Assembly (NCBI RefSeq): GCF_000708285.2
Contig: NZ_JAUG01000015.1
Span: 1 to 64,000 of the forward strand
Direction: 5' to 3'
DNA: 64,000 bases
Origin: Pedobacter borealis DSM 19626
GTDB taxonomy: Bacteria > Bacteroidota > Bacteroidia > Sphingobacteriales > Sphingobacteriaceae
Below are positions 54,229-63,588 of the stretch, piece after piece. The translations under genes were made by a program, and so were the position numbers. Each line of letters opens with the position of its first letter. The stretch's first letter is position 1. The notes beneath the pieces are model-generated. The model searched no databases. It was given only the letters and a program-made list of their open reading frames with translations, and was not told the DNA's origin.

Positions 54229-54258
54229 ATCCATATATTAGAAAATTAGAAAAAGAAC

Positions 54259-54642
54259 ATGGAAAACAGCAACAAAACACGCTACTCAGACAGTGAATTA
54301 CAAGAATTTAAAGAATTAATTCAAGATAAATTACGCATGGCGAAAGAGGAACTTAACTCTTTAACCACTTCTTTGAGTAATCCAAACGCAAACGGAACAG
54401 AAGATACTTCAGGTGCGTACAAAACATTAGAAGACGGTTCTGCAACAATGGAAAAAGAGCAGATTAATCAATTGGCTGCACGTCAGAAAAAATTTATAGA
54501 CAACCTTGAGAATGCATTGGTTCGTATCGAGAACAAAACTTATGGTATTTGCCGCGAAACCGGAAAATTAATCCAAAAAGAACGTTTACGCGCTGTTCCT
54601 CATGCAACATTAAGCATGGAAGCTAAATTAAAGCAGAGTTAA
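54259..54642 (+). CDS. TraR/DksA-type protein lacking the zinc cysteines
   Basis: A 127-residue DksA-superfamily protein. A coiled-coil N-terminal part (DSELQEFKELIQDKLRMAKE, then LEDGSATMEKEQINQLAARQ) ends in the C-terminal block YGICRETGKLIQKERLRAVP that normally forms a C4 zinc finger; only one Cys remains, and this looks usual for the Bacteroidetes version. DksA proteins reach into the RNA polymerase secondary channel. The TAA overlaps the lspA ATG (TAATG), so lspA is translationally coupled to it. It lies between ileS and lspA. Confidence 0.9.
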   Translation: MENSNKTRYSDSELQEFKELIQDKLRMAKEELNSLTTSLSNPNANGTEDTSGAYKTLEDGSATMEKEQINQLAARQKKFIDNLENALVRIENKTYGICRETGKLIQKERLRAVPHATLSMEAKLKQS

Positions 54643-55244
54643 TGAAAGGCTATACAAAACCTTTAATTGTTATCTTTTTAGTTTTACTGGCCGATCAGCT
54701 GGTTAAAACCTGGGTTAAAACGCACATGTACCTTGGTCAGGAATTCCATATTATTGGCAAATGGTGTATTATCCATTTTACCGAAAATAATGGAATGGCC
54801 TTTGGGATGGAGTTTGGTGGTGAATTTGGCAAATTAGCCTTATCACTTTTCCGTATTGCTGCTGTTGCAGGAATTGGTTATGGCTTACATTATCTAATTA
54901 AGCATAAATATCACCGCGGTTTAATCTTAAATGTTGCACTGATTTTTTCTGGTGCACTAGGAAACATTATCGATTCTGTATTTTACGGAAAGATTTATAG
55001 TTACGAAAGCTGGTTTCACGGTCGTGTAGTAGACATGTTCTACTTCCCGATTGCAGAAGGACACTTCCCTACCTGGGTACCAATTTGGGGAGGCGAAGAG
55101 TTTGTTTTCTTCAGACCTGTTTTTAACCTTGCAGACGCAGCCATTTCAGTTGGCGTGATACTGATCCTCATCTTCCAGAAAAACTACTTTAAAGAAGATG
55201 TAAAAGACAATGTGAGCATCAACAGTGAGATTGTAGAAGATTAA
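54642..55244 (+). CDS. lspA: Lipoprotein signal peptidase II
   Basis: A 200-residue aspartyl protease of the inner membrane that removes lipoprotein signal peptides, fitting the many lipoproteins in the window. The family blocks are present: LVLLADQLVKTWV, FTENNGMAFGM, GNIIDSVFYGKIY with the catalytic Asp131 in GRVVDMFYFPI, and Asp165 in FNLADAAISVGV. Four membrane helices are evident. Residues 133-160 form a longer loop (PIAEGHFPTWVPIWGGEEF) typical of Bacteroidetes LspA. It is the last gene of the ileS cluster and is followed by a terminator. Confidence 0.95.
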   Translation: MKGYTKPLIVIFLVLLADQLVKTWVKTHMYLGQEFHIIGKWCIIHFTENNGMAFGMEFGGEFGKLALSLFRIAAVAGIGYGLHYLIKHKYHRGLILNVALIFSGALGNIIDSVFYGKIYSYESWFHGRVVDMFYFPIAEGHFPTWVPIWGGEEFVFFRPVFNLADAAISVGVILILIFQKNYFKEDVKDNVSINSEIVED

Positions 55245-55630
55245 ATAAGCGACCCGTCATGCTGAACTTGATTCAGCATCTATCTAAGAAGACCCTGATC
55301 CCGATTATCAGGACAGGTGACGAAAATACAAAACAGCCCATTTCTTAATTGATATGGGCTGTTTTTTTTGTAGAATCGTCATTCCATAAGTCCTATTGGT
55401 TGGTGTCACACCGACCAATAACATAAATACATCACATCCTTTTGGAAAGCAATTATAGAAGTAGATATTTAAATCCTTCCCCGCTATCCTTTCTGCCAAT
55501 CGATCTTGTGCTTGGCTTCAGTTTCATCATAAAAAAGAGGGCAGAATAAACGCATTGGCATTCATACTATCGGGTTTAGTAACTTTGGGCACTTCAAAAA
55601 ACAAAGGTTAAAACTTATAGCCAATAATAA
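55245..55630. repeat. Gap with a REP-like unit
   Basis: 55256-55323 is an inverted repeat ('gtcatgctgaacttgattca' with a facing 'gggt/atcccgat' part). 55333-55369 is the lspA terminator. The rest, to 55630, holds no gene I can support. Confidence 0.6.
55333..55369 (+). terminator. Rho-independent terminator after lspA
   Basis: The stem acagcccat / atgggctgt with a 12-nt loop is followed by a run of eight T's, 89 bp after the lspA stop. Confidence 0.85.
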
Positions 55631-56161
55631 ATGATCACCTTCCTCAATATATCTTATTTACAGTTAGGCAATGAAAGGCAAAAGAAGGCTTATCAGGTGC
55701 TAACTGATAATGAAATTATAGAAAAGCTTGCTCCTTACCATCCAATATTTGTTGGCACCATTCCAATCAATATCGATATCGAAAACAGCGATTTGGATAT
55801 CATTTGCGAAATTTCTGATAAAAATGAATTTATCGACAAATTAAATGCACTGTTTGGATCTGAAAAAGACTTCACCATTCATCAAAGCCCTAAATTCGAT
55901 GCGATTAGGTTCAGCTTTTTGATGGGTGAATTCGAGATTGAAATATTTGGGCAAAATATCCCCACTACGCAGCAAAATGCTTATCGGCATATGCTCATTG
56001 AACACAAATTACTCTCAGCAAAAGGTGAAAAATTTAGGCAGGACATCATTGATCTCAAAAACCAAGGTTATAAAACGGAGCCAGCATTTGCTGAACTACT
56101 GGGATTTGAGGGGAAATCCACACGAAGAATTATTGAAATTAGAGTCTTAGCGGGACGCTAA
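55631..56161 (+). CDS. DUF4269 protein (nucleotidyltransferase-like)
   Basis: A 176-residue protein of the DUF4269 family, related to minimal nucleotidyltransferases. The core is VGTIPINIDIENSDLDIICE (about 42-61), where the spaced acidic residues in SDLDIIC match the metal-binding DxD of the fold, followed by FEIEIFGQ as the third acidic strand and a helical C-terminal part. The substrate is unknown. It lies alone between repeat-containing gaps. Confidence 0.87.
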   Translation: MITFLNISYLQLGNERQKKAYQVLTDNEIIEKLAPYHPIFVGTIPINIDIENSDLDIICEISDKNEFIDKLNALFGSEKDFTIHQSPKFDAIRFSFLMGEFEIEIFGQNIPTTQQNAYRHMLIEHKLLSAKGEKFRQDIIDLKNQGYKTEPAFAELLGFEGKSTRRIIEIRVLAGR

Positions 56162-56189
56162 GACCAGATCTTGAGTTGGAGCATCGCTG

Positions 56190-56280
56190 TCATTCTGAAC
56201 GCAGTGAAGAATCTTAATCAAAGAAATACAAAAGTTCAAACCACTCAATAAAGATCCTTCATTTCATTCAGGATGACAAC
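56190..56280. repeat. REP-like inverted repeat
   Basis: 'gtcattctgaacgcagtgaa' faces 'cattcaggatgac', the same family as 45652-45749. It follows the DUF4269 gene and could act in its 3' end. Confidence 0.65.
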
Positions 56281-56339
56281 CATTTACACTATTTTCCCTA
56301 TACTTTATTCCGGCTATTATTATTTCATCATTTTTTAAA

Positions 56340-56369
56340 ATATATTTGGAATACAAAAACCAAATATAT
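56340..56369. promoter_or_regulatory. Inverted repeat over the -7 box of the DUF1080 gene
   Basis: atatatttgg and ccaaatatat form a 10+10 inverted repeat with a 10-nt spacer that ends 1 bp before the ATG. TATATTTG inside it fits the -7 consensus TAnnTTTG, so a protein bound here could control transcription or translation start. Confidence 0.5.
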
Positions 56370-56370
56370 C

Positions 56371-57051
56371 ATGAAACTTTACTATGCCTTTTTACTACTA
56401 GTTATTATTAACAGCTCAGCATTTGCTCAAAAAAGCCTTTTTAACGGAAAAAATCTAAACGGTTGGCATGTAGATGTACCTGCGATGGATAAAAAGCCCG
56501 ATACCGTTAATCCGTTTATTGTACGCAATGGTATGTTGGTAAGTCTGGGTACACCAGGGGGGCACCTGATAACCGATAAAATTTATAAAAATTACCAGTT
56601 AACAGTACAATACCGCTTTGCCGGCAAACCAGGTAATTGTGGTGTTTTAGTTCATGCATCTACACCAAGGGCATTGTACGGTATGTTTCCAAAATCGCTG
56701 GAAGTGCAGATGCAACATAAAGATCCTGGCGATTTCTGGTGCATCGAAGAAGACATTACAGTACCTGATATGGTTACCAGACGTGGGCCTCAAGAAAACT
56801 GGGGCGTAAATGGGAATAAACTCCGCCGGATTAAAAATTTAACAGACGACAGTGAAAAACCTCTTGGCGAATGGAATACCATGGTTATTCAATGTTTGAA
56901 TAACGAAGTTAAAGTTTGGGTAAATGGCACAATGGTAAACTATGGCACAAATTGCACTGCAAGTAGCGGGCAAATTGCTTTACAAGCAGAAGGTAGTGAA
57001 GTAGAATTTAAACAATTGGATTTAAAACTAATTAAAGCGTTATCTAAATAG
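56371..57051 (+). CDS. Secreted DUF1080 (3-keto-disaccharide hydrolase-like) protein
   Basis: A 226-residue exported protein: signal MKLYYAFLLLVIINSSAFAQ, then a single DUF1080 domain (PF06439): LFNGKNLNGWHVD, LVSLGTPGGHLITDKIYKNY, LTVQYRFAGKPGNCGVLVHA, MFPKSLEVQMQHKDPGDFWC, GEWNTMVIQCLNNEVKVWVN and GQIALQAEGSEVEFKQLDLK. The fold is a concanavalin-like beta sandwich; some family members cut 3-keto-glycosides. An envelope location is expected from the signal. It stands alone, with the operator-like inverted repeat at its start. Confidence 0.9.
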   Translation: MKLYYAFLLLVIINSSAFAQKSLFNGKNLNGWHVDVPAMDKKPDTVNPFIVRNGMLVSLGTPGGHLITDKIYKNYQLTVQYRFAGKPGNCGVLVHASTPRALYGMFPKSLEVQMQHKDPGDFWCIEEDITVPDMVTRRGPQENWGVNGNKLRRIKNLTDDSEKPLGEWNTMVIQCLNNEVKVWVNGTMVNYGTNCTASSGQIALQAEGSEVEFKQLDLKLIKALSK

Positions 57052-57352
57052 CCCATTAAATTTAGCTTCTTTGCCTAACGCGGTCGTCATGCTGAACTTG
57101 TTTTACAAGTAGAAGTAGCGTTTTCAATTGTCTTGTAGCTACTACGTGGTCAGCATCTTTCATGCTAAATAGACCCTGAAATAAATTCAGGGTAACGACA
57201 ATCGTTAGTCGGGATTTGCAATCCCGTCTTTAGAGCTAAGGATTTTTAATCCTTGAAATTGGATTCATTAACATAACTGTTAAATTAGATTGCAAATCTA
57301 AAGAACAATAGATCTGGATTACAAATCCAGGCCAACTCATGAAATGATTAAC
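57052..57352. repeat. Palindrome cluster
   Basis: 57084-57199 is a REP-like unit related to 31-103. It is followed by four successive palindromes with core GATT..AATC: gggatttgcaatccc (57211-57225), aaggatttttaatcctt (57238-57254), ttagattgcaaatctaa (57285-57301) and ctggattacaaatccag (57314-57330). No gene is seen. Confidence 0.75.
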
Positions 57353-57712
57353 TCAATCTTTAAATAATAAACAGATCAGATAGCCTACAAAATAAGCGAG
57401 CAGATCGTAAACATTAAAAGAAGTACCCAATATAGTACTCATTAATTTGTTGTTTTCCCAACCAAACCAGGTAACATAATTTGCCTTTTGGAGGAACTCA
57501 ATTACGAAAGAAAAAATTAAGACGCCTAATGCTAACTGCTTATTATTGGTTTTAAGGAAAATCCTCAAAAATGCGTAAATCAAGATAATAACCAATACGT
57601 CTCCGCCAAAAGGTCTGATAAACGCATCGTGAAGGTATTTGCCAATTAAGATTTCAATTAAGAATATCGCAAGAAAAATAAAGAAGAATTTCGAGTTGAA
57701 CGTTAATTTCAT
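57353..57712 (-). CDS. DUF2809 membrane protein
   Basis: A 119-residue membrane protein with four helices, DUF2809 family: FFIFLAIFLIEILIGKYLHD, IRPFGGDVLVIILIYAFLRI, LGVLIFSFVIEFLQKANYVT and NVYDLLAYFVGYLICLLF match the family pattern. Function unknown. Start at MKLTFNSKFFF (57712); a longer in-frame start adds unlikely residues. Confidence 0.8.
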   Translation of the reverse strand: MKLTFNSKFFFIFLAIFLIEILIGKYLHDAFIRPFGGDVLVIILIYAFLRIFLKTNNKQLALGVLIFSFVIEFLQKANYVTWFGWENNKLMSTILGTSFNVYDLLAYFVGYLICLLFKD

Positions 57713-57823
57713 TTTGGGGTATAAAAAAGAAGTCAAGTTTTTATAGCACATTGGCCATTAAAACTTGACTTCTTTATCTTGACTTTCTATAAAGAATTAA
57801 GTCCCCTTTAGGGGATTTAGGGG

Positions 57824-59050
57824 TTAGATACCTAATAATAATCTAGCTGGATCTTCTAACAATTGTTTCACACGAACCAAGAAACCAACCGACTCACGTC
57901 CATCAATAATTCTGTGATCGTAAGATAAAGCAACGTACATCATCGGACGGATGACCACTTCACCTTTTTCAGCTACCGGACGCTCAACAATGTTGTGCAT
58001 ACCTAAAATAGCCGATTGTGGCGCATTGATAATCGGAGTCGACATCATTGAACCAAATACACCTCCGTTAGTGATAGTGAATGTTCCACCAGTCATTTCT
58101 TCGATGGTTAATTTGCTGTCACGTGCTTTTAAAGCCAATTCTAAAACTGATTTTTCAATCTGAGCTAAAGTCATGCTTTCTGCATTGCGGATTACCGGAA
58201 CCACTAAACCTTTTGGTGCAGAAACTGCAATCGAAATATCAGCGAAATCATTGTAAACCAATTCTTCACCTTCAATACGACCATTAACCGCAGGGAAATC
58301 TTTTAATGCTTCGGTAACTGCTTTAGTGAAAAAGCTCATGAAGCCTAAACCAACACCAAATTTTTCTTTAAACTGATCTTTATATTTTCCGCGCAAATCC
58401 ATAATCGGCTTCATGTTAACTTCGTTAAAAGTAGTCAACATTGCGGTTTCATTTTTAACAGCAACTAAACGTTTTGCAACCGTTCTACGTAGTGGAGACA
58501 TTTTCTCACGACGTTCGCCACGGCTACCTGCAGGAGCAGCAGCTGCAACAGGAGCACTTGCTTTAGGTGCTTCTGGTTTTTTACCCGCCTCAGCCTTAAC
58601 AGCATCATCTTTAGTTATACGACCATCAACACCAGTACCTTTTACAGCAGCAGCGTCAATTCCTTTTTCTGCAAGAATTTTACCGGCAGCAGGAGAAGGA
58701 ATTCCTGTAGCATAGCTTTCGCCTGATTTTTCGGCAACTGGAGCTGCAGTTTTATCTTGAGCAACAACAGCCTTTTCTTCAGCTTTTGGTGCATCAGCTT
58801 TCGCAGGAGCCGCACCACCATCTTCAATTTTACAAACTACTGCACCAATGGCTAATGTATCGCCTTCGGCTGCTATGGTTTTTAAAGTTCCAGCTTGTTC
58901 TGCAGTTAATTCGAATGTTGCTTTGTCCGATTCTAATTCGGCAATAACTTCATCCATTTCAACAACATCGCCATCGTTTTTTATCCAACGTGATAAAACA
59001 ACTTCGGTTATCGACTCACCAACAGGTGGAACTTTTATCTCTAAACTCAT
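57824..59050 (-). CDS. odhB: 2-oxoglutarate dehydrogenase E2 (dihydrolipoyl succinyltransferase)
   Basis: A 408-residue E2 core enzyme of the TCA-cycle 2-oxoglutarate dehydrogenase complex. It has one lipoyl domain (1-75, lipoylated Lys43 in [11 protein letters not shown]), an Ala/Lys-rich linker, an E3-binding domain (about 115-150, [20 protein letters not shown]) and the catalytic domain (about 185-408) with the active-site His379 and Asp383 in [15 protein letters not shown]. It transfers succinyl groups from lipoate to CoA. It lies 103 bp downstream of the E1 gene on the same strand. Confidence 0.95.
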   Translation of the reverse strand: MSLEIKVPPVGESITEVVLSRWIKNDGDVVEMDEVIAELESDKATFELTAEQAGTLKTIAAEGDTLAIGAVVCKIEDGGAAPAKADAPKAEEKAVVAQDKTAAPVAEKSGESYATGIPSPAAGKILAEKGIDAAAVKGTGVDGRITKDDAVKAEAGKKPEAPKASAPVAAAAPAGSRGERREKMSPLRRTVAKRLVAVKNETAMLTTFNEVNMKPIMDLRGKYKDQFKEKFGVGLGFMSFFTKAVTEALKDFPAVNGRIEGEELVYNDFADISIAVSAPKGLVVPVIRNAESMTLAQIEKSVLELALKARDSKLTIEEMTGGTFTITNGGVFGSMMSTPIINAPQSAILGMHNIVERPVAEKGEVVIRPMMYVALSYDHRIIDGRESVGFLVRVKQLLEDPARLLLGI

Positions 59051-59153
59051 TTTTGTAATGTTATGTTTTCTATTGTTAAAGGTTCAATGTTGTAAAGTCG
59101 AAATGTTTAGGCTGCTTAACCTTATACCTCAAACCTTACGCCTTAAACCTCAT

Positions 59154-61949
59154 TTAATCTATCTGAACTAATTTTTTTGTTGCTTTTTTGGCGATATCCT
59201 TTACATCATCCGTTACCGAAATCTCTAAAGCTTTTGCTAAAATATAAGCCTGTTGATTGGCATGTTGTTTTGCAAAACCTGTTGCGGTACTGCTGCTTTC
59301 TCTTCGCGAAATTACATCAATGCCTTTTAATGCTGTTTTGTACAACCTGCGGAACAAATATGGCCATGCGCCCATGTTCTCTGGCTCTTCTTGTACCCAG
59401 AAAACTTCTTTAGCATTTTTATATTTCTTCTGGATGGCTTCCATCTGATCAACCGGAGTTGGATACAGCTGCTCTACACGAACCAGGGCTACATGTTTCA
59501 ATTTATCAGCCTGTTGTTTCTCCAATAACTCGTAGTAAATTTTACCGCTACAGAAAACAATACGTGTTACATCTGCAACTTTAACATTTACATCGTCAAT
59601 TACTTCTTTAAAACCACCTTCGGTAAATTCTTCTAGTTTAGAAACACAAGCAGGGTGGCGCAATAAACTTTTAGGTGTAAATACCACCAAAGGTTTACGG
59701 AAATCGCGTTTAAACTGACGGCGTAAAACGTGGAAGAAATTTGCCGGAGTAGTACAGTTTGTTACCTGCATGTTGTAGTCGGCACACAGCTCCATAAAAC
59801 GCTCAATACGTGCTGATGAGTGCTCTGGTCCCTGACCTTCGTAACCGTGAGGCAATAACATTACCAAACCATTTTCGCGCTGCCATTTGGTTTCGGCACT
59901 TGCAATATACTGATCGACAACAATTTGCGCTCCGTTAAAGAAATCGCCAAATTGTGCTTCCCAGATGGTTAAAGCATTCGGGTTTGCCATGGCATAACCA
60001 TACTCGAAACCTAAAACGCCATATTCTGATAAGTGTGAGTTGTAAATATCGAAAGCCGCTTGTTGATCTGAAATATTTGCCAATGGTACATATTCTTCCT
60101 CACTATCTTCAAGCGTTAATACCGCATGACGGTGAGAGAATGTTCCTCTTTCTACATCCTGACCGCTTAAACGAACACGTTTACCTTCCGATAACAAAGT
60201 ACCATAAGCCAACTGCTCGCCCATTGCCCAATCGAAAACATTGGTTTCGTTAACCATTTTGCCACGTTCAGCAAATAGTTTTTCAATTTTCTTGAAGAAC
60301 TTTTTATTAGATGGCAAAGCTGTAATGCGCTTACCGATTTCTAATAAAGTAGATTTTTTAACCGCAGTAACAGGAGATGATTCGAAATCTTTAGGTGTAG
60401 CCATCCGCAAATCTGCCCATGCACCACCAAATTTAACTTCGGCATTACCTGCAACAAATTCTTTCGCTTCGTTTAAGCGTTCCTGCAAAATACCACGGAA
60501 ATCTTTTTCCATTTCTTTTGCCAAACCGGCTTCCAACTTACCCTCTTTGGTTAACTGATCGATATAGATTTCCCTTGGATTAGGGTGTTTTTCGATTGTT
60601 TTGTATAATAATGGCTGGGTGAATTTAGGCTCATCAGACTCATTGTGACCGAAACGACGGTAGCAAAGAATATCGATAAAAACGTCGTTTTTATATTTCT
60701 GACGATACTCCATTGCCAGGTTAATTGCATAAACCAAAGCCTCAGGATCATCACCATTTACGTGAAAAACCGGAGATAAAGTTACTTTAGCAATATCGGT
60801 ACAATAAGTACTGGTACGTGCATCTTTATAATTGGTGGTAAAACCAATCTGGTTATTAATTACCAGGTGAATAGTTCCACCGGTTTTATAACCTTCAAGG
60901 CCTGCCATCTGAATTACTTCGTAAACAATACCTTGTCCGGCAACTGATGCATCACCATGAATCAAAATTGGTGCTAAGCGACTGTTATCACCACCATATT
61001 TGAAATCGATTTTTGAGCGGCTCATGCCTTCTACCACACCATCAACAGTTTCTAAATGCGATGGGTTAGGACATAAACTTAAGTGAACACTTTTACCCGA
61101 AACGGTAGTTACATCCGTAGAATAACCTAAGTGGTATTTTACGTCGCCACCAAATGGCGTATCTGGGTTGTAGCTTTTACCTTCAAACTCAGCAAAAATA
61201 TCTTTATATGTTTTTTGCATGATATTGGCCAACACGTTTAAACGACCGCGGTGCGCCATACCAATTACAAATTCTTCAATACCTAATTCAGCACCTTTTT
61301 CGATTACTGAATCTAAAGCTGGGATTAAAGCTTCTGCTCCTTCTAACGAGAAACGTTTTTGACCCAAAAATTTGGTACCTAAGAAATTTTCGAAACTTAC
61401 CGCTTCGTTTAATTTCCGGAGGATGCGCTTTTTCTCATCGATTGAGAAATTAGGGGTATTACGTGCACTTTCCATTTTTTGCTGAATCCAGTTCAACACT
61501 TCAGGTGTACGTAAAAACTTATATTCTGCACCGATTGAGTGTGCGTATGTTTGTTTTAAAAAGGCTACAATGTCTTTCAATTTTGCAGCACCGATACCAA
61601 TCTCAACACCAGAGTTGAAAACGGTTTCTAAATCAGCATCCGATAATCCAAAATTTGCAAGATCTAATGTTGGTAAATGTTTACGTCTTTCGCGAACCGG
61701 ATTGGTGTGCGTAAATAAGTGACCACGGCTACGATAGCCATCAATCAGATTTAAAACATTAACCTCTTTTAAAAATTGTTCAGGAGTTTCTGCTGTTACT
61801 GTAGGGGCTTCTGATCCTCTTCCAAAATCGAAACCTTCAAAAAATTTCTGCCAACCAAATTCAACAGACTCGGGATCTTGTTGATATGATTGATATAAAG
61901 ACTCTATATATTCGGCGTTTGCGCCATTAAGATAAGATAATTTATCCAT
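59154..61949 (-). CDS. sucA: 2-oxoglutarate dehydrogenase E1
   Basis: A 931-residue thiamine-diphosphate-dependent E1 of 2-oxoglutarate dehydrogenase. The N terminus (SYLNGANAEYIESLYQSYQQ, DPESVEFGWQKFFEGFDFG) is the E2-binding type of true OGDH E1. The core holds GMAHRGRLNVLANI, the TPP-related HGDASVAGQGIVYEV and FTTNYKDARTSTYCTDIAKV. The C-terminal block FWVQEEPENMGAWPYLFRRL closes it. It is the first gene of the E1-E2 pair; the E3 subunit is not in this window. Confidence 0.95.
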   Translation of the reverse strand: MDKLSYLNGANAEYIESLYQSYQQDPESVEFGWQKFFEGFDFGRGSEAPTVTAETPEQFLKEVNVLNLIDGYRSRGHLFTHTNPVRERRKHLPTLDLANFGLSDADLETVFNSGVEIGIGAAKLKDIVAFLKQTYAHSIGAEYKFLRTPEVLNWIQQKMESARNTPNFSIDEKKRILRKLNEAVSFENFLGTKFLGQKRFSLEGAEALIPALDSVIEKGAELGIEEFVIGMAHRGRLNVLANIMQKTYKDIFAEFEGKSYNPDTPFGGDVKYHLGYSTDVTTVSGKSVHLSLCPNPSHLETVDGVVEGMSRSKIDFKYGGDNSRLAPILIHGDASVAGQGIVYEVIQMAGLEGYKTGGTIHLVINNQIGFTTNYKDARTSTYCTDIAKVTLSPVFHVNGDDPEALVYAINLAMEYRQKYKNDVFIDILCYRRFGHNESDEPKFTQPLLYKTIEKHPNPREIYIDQLTKEGKLEAGLAKEMEKDFRGILQERLNEAKEFVAGNAEVKFGGAWADLRMATPKDFESSPVTAVKKSTLLEIGKRITALPSNKKFFKKIEKLFAERGKMVNETNVFDWAMGEQLAYGTLLSEGKRVRLSGQDVERGTFSHRHAVLTLEDSEEEYVPLANISDQQAAFDIYNSHLSEYGVLGFEYGYAMANPNALTIWEAQFGDFFNGAQIVVDQYIASAETKWQRENGLVMLLPHGYEGQGPEHSSARIERFMELCADYNMQVTNCTTPANFFHVLRRQFKRDFRKPLVVFTPKSLLRHPACVSKLEEFTEGGFKEVIDDVNVKVADVTRIVFCSGKIYYELLEKQQADKLKHVALVRVEQLYPTPVDQMEAIQKKYKNAKEVFWVQEEPENMGAWPYLFRRLYKTALKGIDVISRRESSSTATGFAKQHANQQAYILAKALEISVTDDVKDIAKKATKKLVQID

Positions 61950-62136
61950 TATTAACTGTTTACTATAAGCATTACAAAATTAGAATTTTACCTTATATAA
62001 ATGGCAAAAATCTCGATTAAAATGAGAATTATTGAATGACAAAATTATTGCAGGAGAGAATGACAAAAATACCACTTGTATTAATCGATAAAATTTCAAT
62101 TCCATCATTCAACACTCCATCATTCAGTCATTACAA

Positions 62137-63411
62137 CTATGATGCCCAAGTTAAGGAGTAATTGCCTTTTGGGTCAAGGTTTTTGATATTTTTATCTAGA
62201 TCGAAAACACTTTTTGATTTCTGATCATTACCTACACCAGCTACATTGGCCCAGTTACCCCAGTTACTTGCAGGATTATAATCGATCAGTTTTTCTTCAA
62301 AATATGCTGCACCAAAAATCCAGCTCACTTCTAAATTATTGATCAGGTATAAGGCAGCGGTTTGTCTGGCGATATTCGAGATGAAACCGGTCTGATTTAA
62401 CTCCGTCATCACCGCATCTACCACAGCAAAACCTGTTTGCGCATTCTTCCATTTACTAAAATTATCCTGCTCATTCACAATATCAATCAGGCCCTGGCTG
62501 CCAAATCCATCCGGACTAAAAAACGTATTGCCGTATTTTTTGAACATGAAACGGAAGTAATCTCTCCAAAGCAGGCCTAATAAAATATGATTGAACATGG
62601 CTTTTGTATTGGGTACACCTTCCATTTTTTTAATTTCCCAGTATACTTTTCGTGGTGATAAACTACCCATGGCCAGCCATGCCGATAGTTTTGAAGCTAG
62701 AATTAAATTCTTGGTTGTTGCTGCCTGTTGCATGGCTACAATCACTTTTTGGAGATGGGCCAAACCTTCAGCCTCGCCACCAACAAATTCAAAATCAGCA
62801 CGCTGGTCTTTTTGCTGTGGCAAAAGATTAAAGTCTTCTAATGAAGATAATGTTCCCCAATCAATCACTTCGGCTACATTAATCCGATCGGGTGCCGAAA
62901 AACAGGGCTTAATAATCGAATCGCGTTCAATTTTCTTTTTAAACTGGTTAAAGGCGTCGGGAATATCCTTAATGGGAAAAGGGAGGTCCTCCTTATTATA
63001 TAAGGTATGGCCAATAAAATGTTTAAGGTTGATGCGTAATTTCCAAAGTGCATTTTCTACCAAAGTTGAAACATGTGTTTCTTCGCGTGCTACTTCACGG
63101 TGATGGTAAACTTCGGTAATCTCATATTCCTGAGCAAGTTGAGGAATAATATCTTCGGGATTGCCTTCGGCGATAAGCAAGTTGCCGCCAATCTGTTTTA
63201 AAGAATTGCGTAAGCCTAAAACACTTTCTAAAATAAACTGCGCTCTAATATTACCTGTTTTTAACGTACCGTATTTTGTTTCGCCAAAAGAACGGCGATC
63301 GAGAATGTAAACAGGCAAAATTGAATCAGATTTAGCAATCGCCTCGACCAGCATTTCGTTATCATGCAAGCGAAGATCATTTCTAAACCAGACTAAAATT
63401 TTTTTGGACAT
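62137..63411 (-). CDS. DASH-type cryptochrome/photolyase
   Basis: A 424-residue FAD protein of the photolyase/cryptochrome superfamily. The N-terminal photolyase domain (about 1-130) opens KKILVWFRNDLRLHDNEML; the FAD-binding domain follows (LASKLSAWLAMGSLSPRKVY, LLWRDYFRFMFKKYGNTFF, NQTGFISNIARQTAALYLIN, NPASNWGNWANVAGVGND). The tail NLDPKGNY and the SNWGNWxxxAGVGND block are typical of the DASH class, which repairs UV dimers mainly in single-stranded DNA or acts in light sensing. It probably uses blue light; the antenna is not evident. It seems to stand alone. Confidence 0.9.
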   Translation of the reverse strand: MSKKILVWFRNDLRLHDNEMLVEAIAKSDSILPVYILDRRSFGETKYGTLKTGNIRAQFILESVLGLRNSLKQIGGNLLIAEGNPEDIIPQLAQEYEITEVYHHREVAREETHVSTLVENALWKLRINLKHFIGHTLYNKEDLPFPIKDIPDAFNQFKKKIERDSIIKPCFSAPDRINVAEVIDWGTLSSLEDFNLLPQQKDQRADFEFVGGEAEGLAHLQKVIVAMQQAATTKNLILASKLSAWLAMGSLSPRKVYWEIKKMEGVPNTKAMFNHILLGLLWRDYFRFMFKKYGNTFFSPDGFGSQGLIDIVNEQDNFSKWKNAQTGFAVVDAVMTELNQTGFISNIARQTAALYLINNLEVSWIFGAAYFEEKLIDYNPASNWGNWANVAGVGNDQKSKSVFDLDKNIKNLDPKGNYSLTWAS

Positions 63412-63588
63412 CTTTTATCGAAAAGGGTGTAAGAACGCGTTTACAAATTTATCTTATTTTTCTTCTTCATCAAACACCTAAATAATTCTTTACAAATAGG
63501 TAACAAAAAAATACTCTTTTATGGAAAACTGGGTATTAACACATCTTTCAATCAAATATTGATCTCAACACACCTTAATAAAAAAAAT

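Noticed and set aside
54259..54642. Loss of the zinc finger in the DksA-like gene as a defect
   Set aside because: The reduction to one Cys appears normal for Bacteroidetes members of this family next to lspA, as far as I recall, so I do not call it a lesion.
55308..55499. 63-residue open frame on the minus strand after lspA
   Set aside because: It overlaps the lspA terminator and a REP-like unit and has no coding signature.
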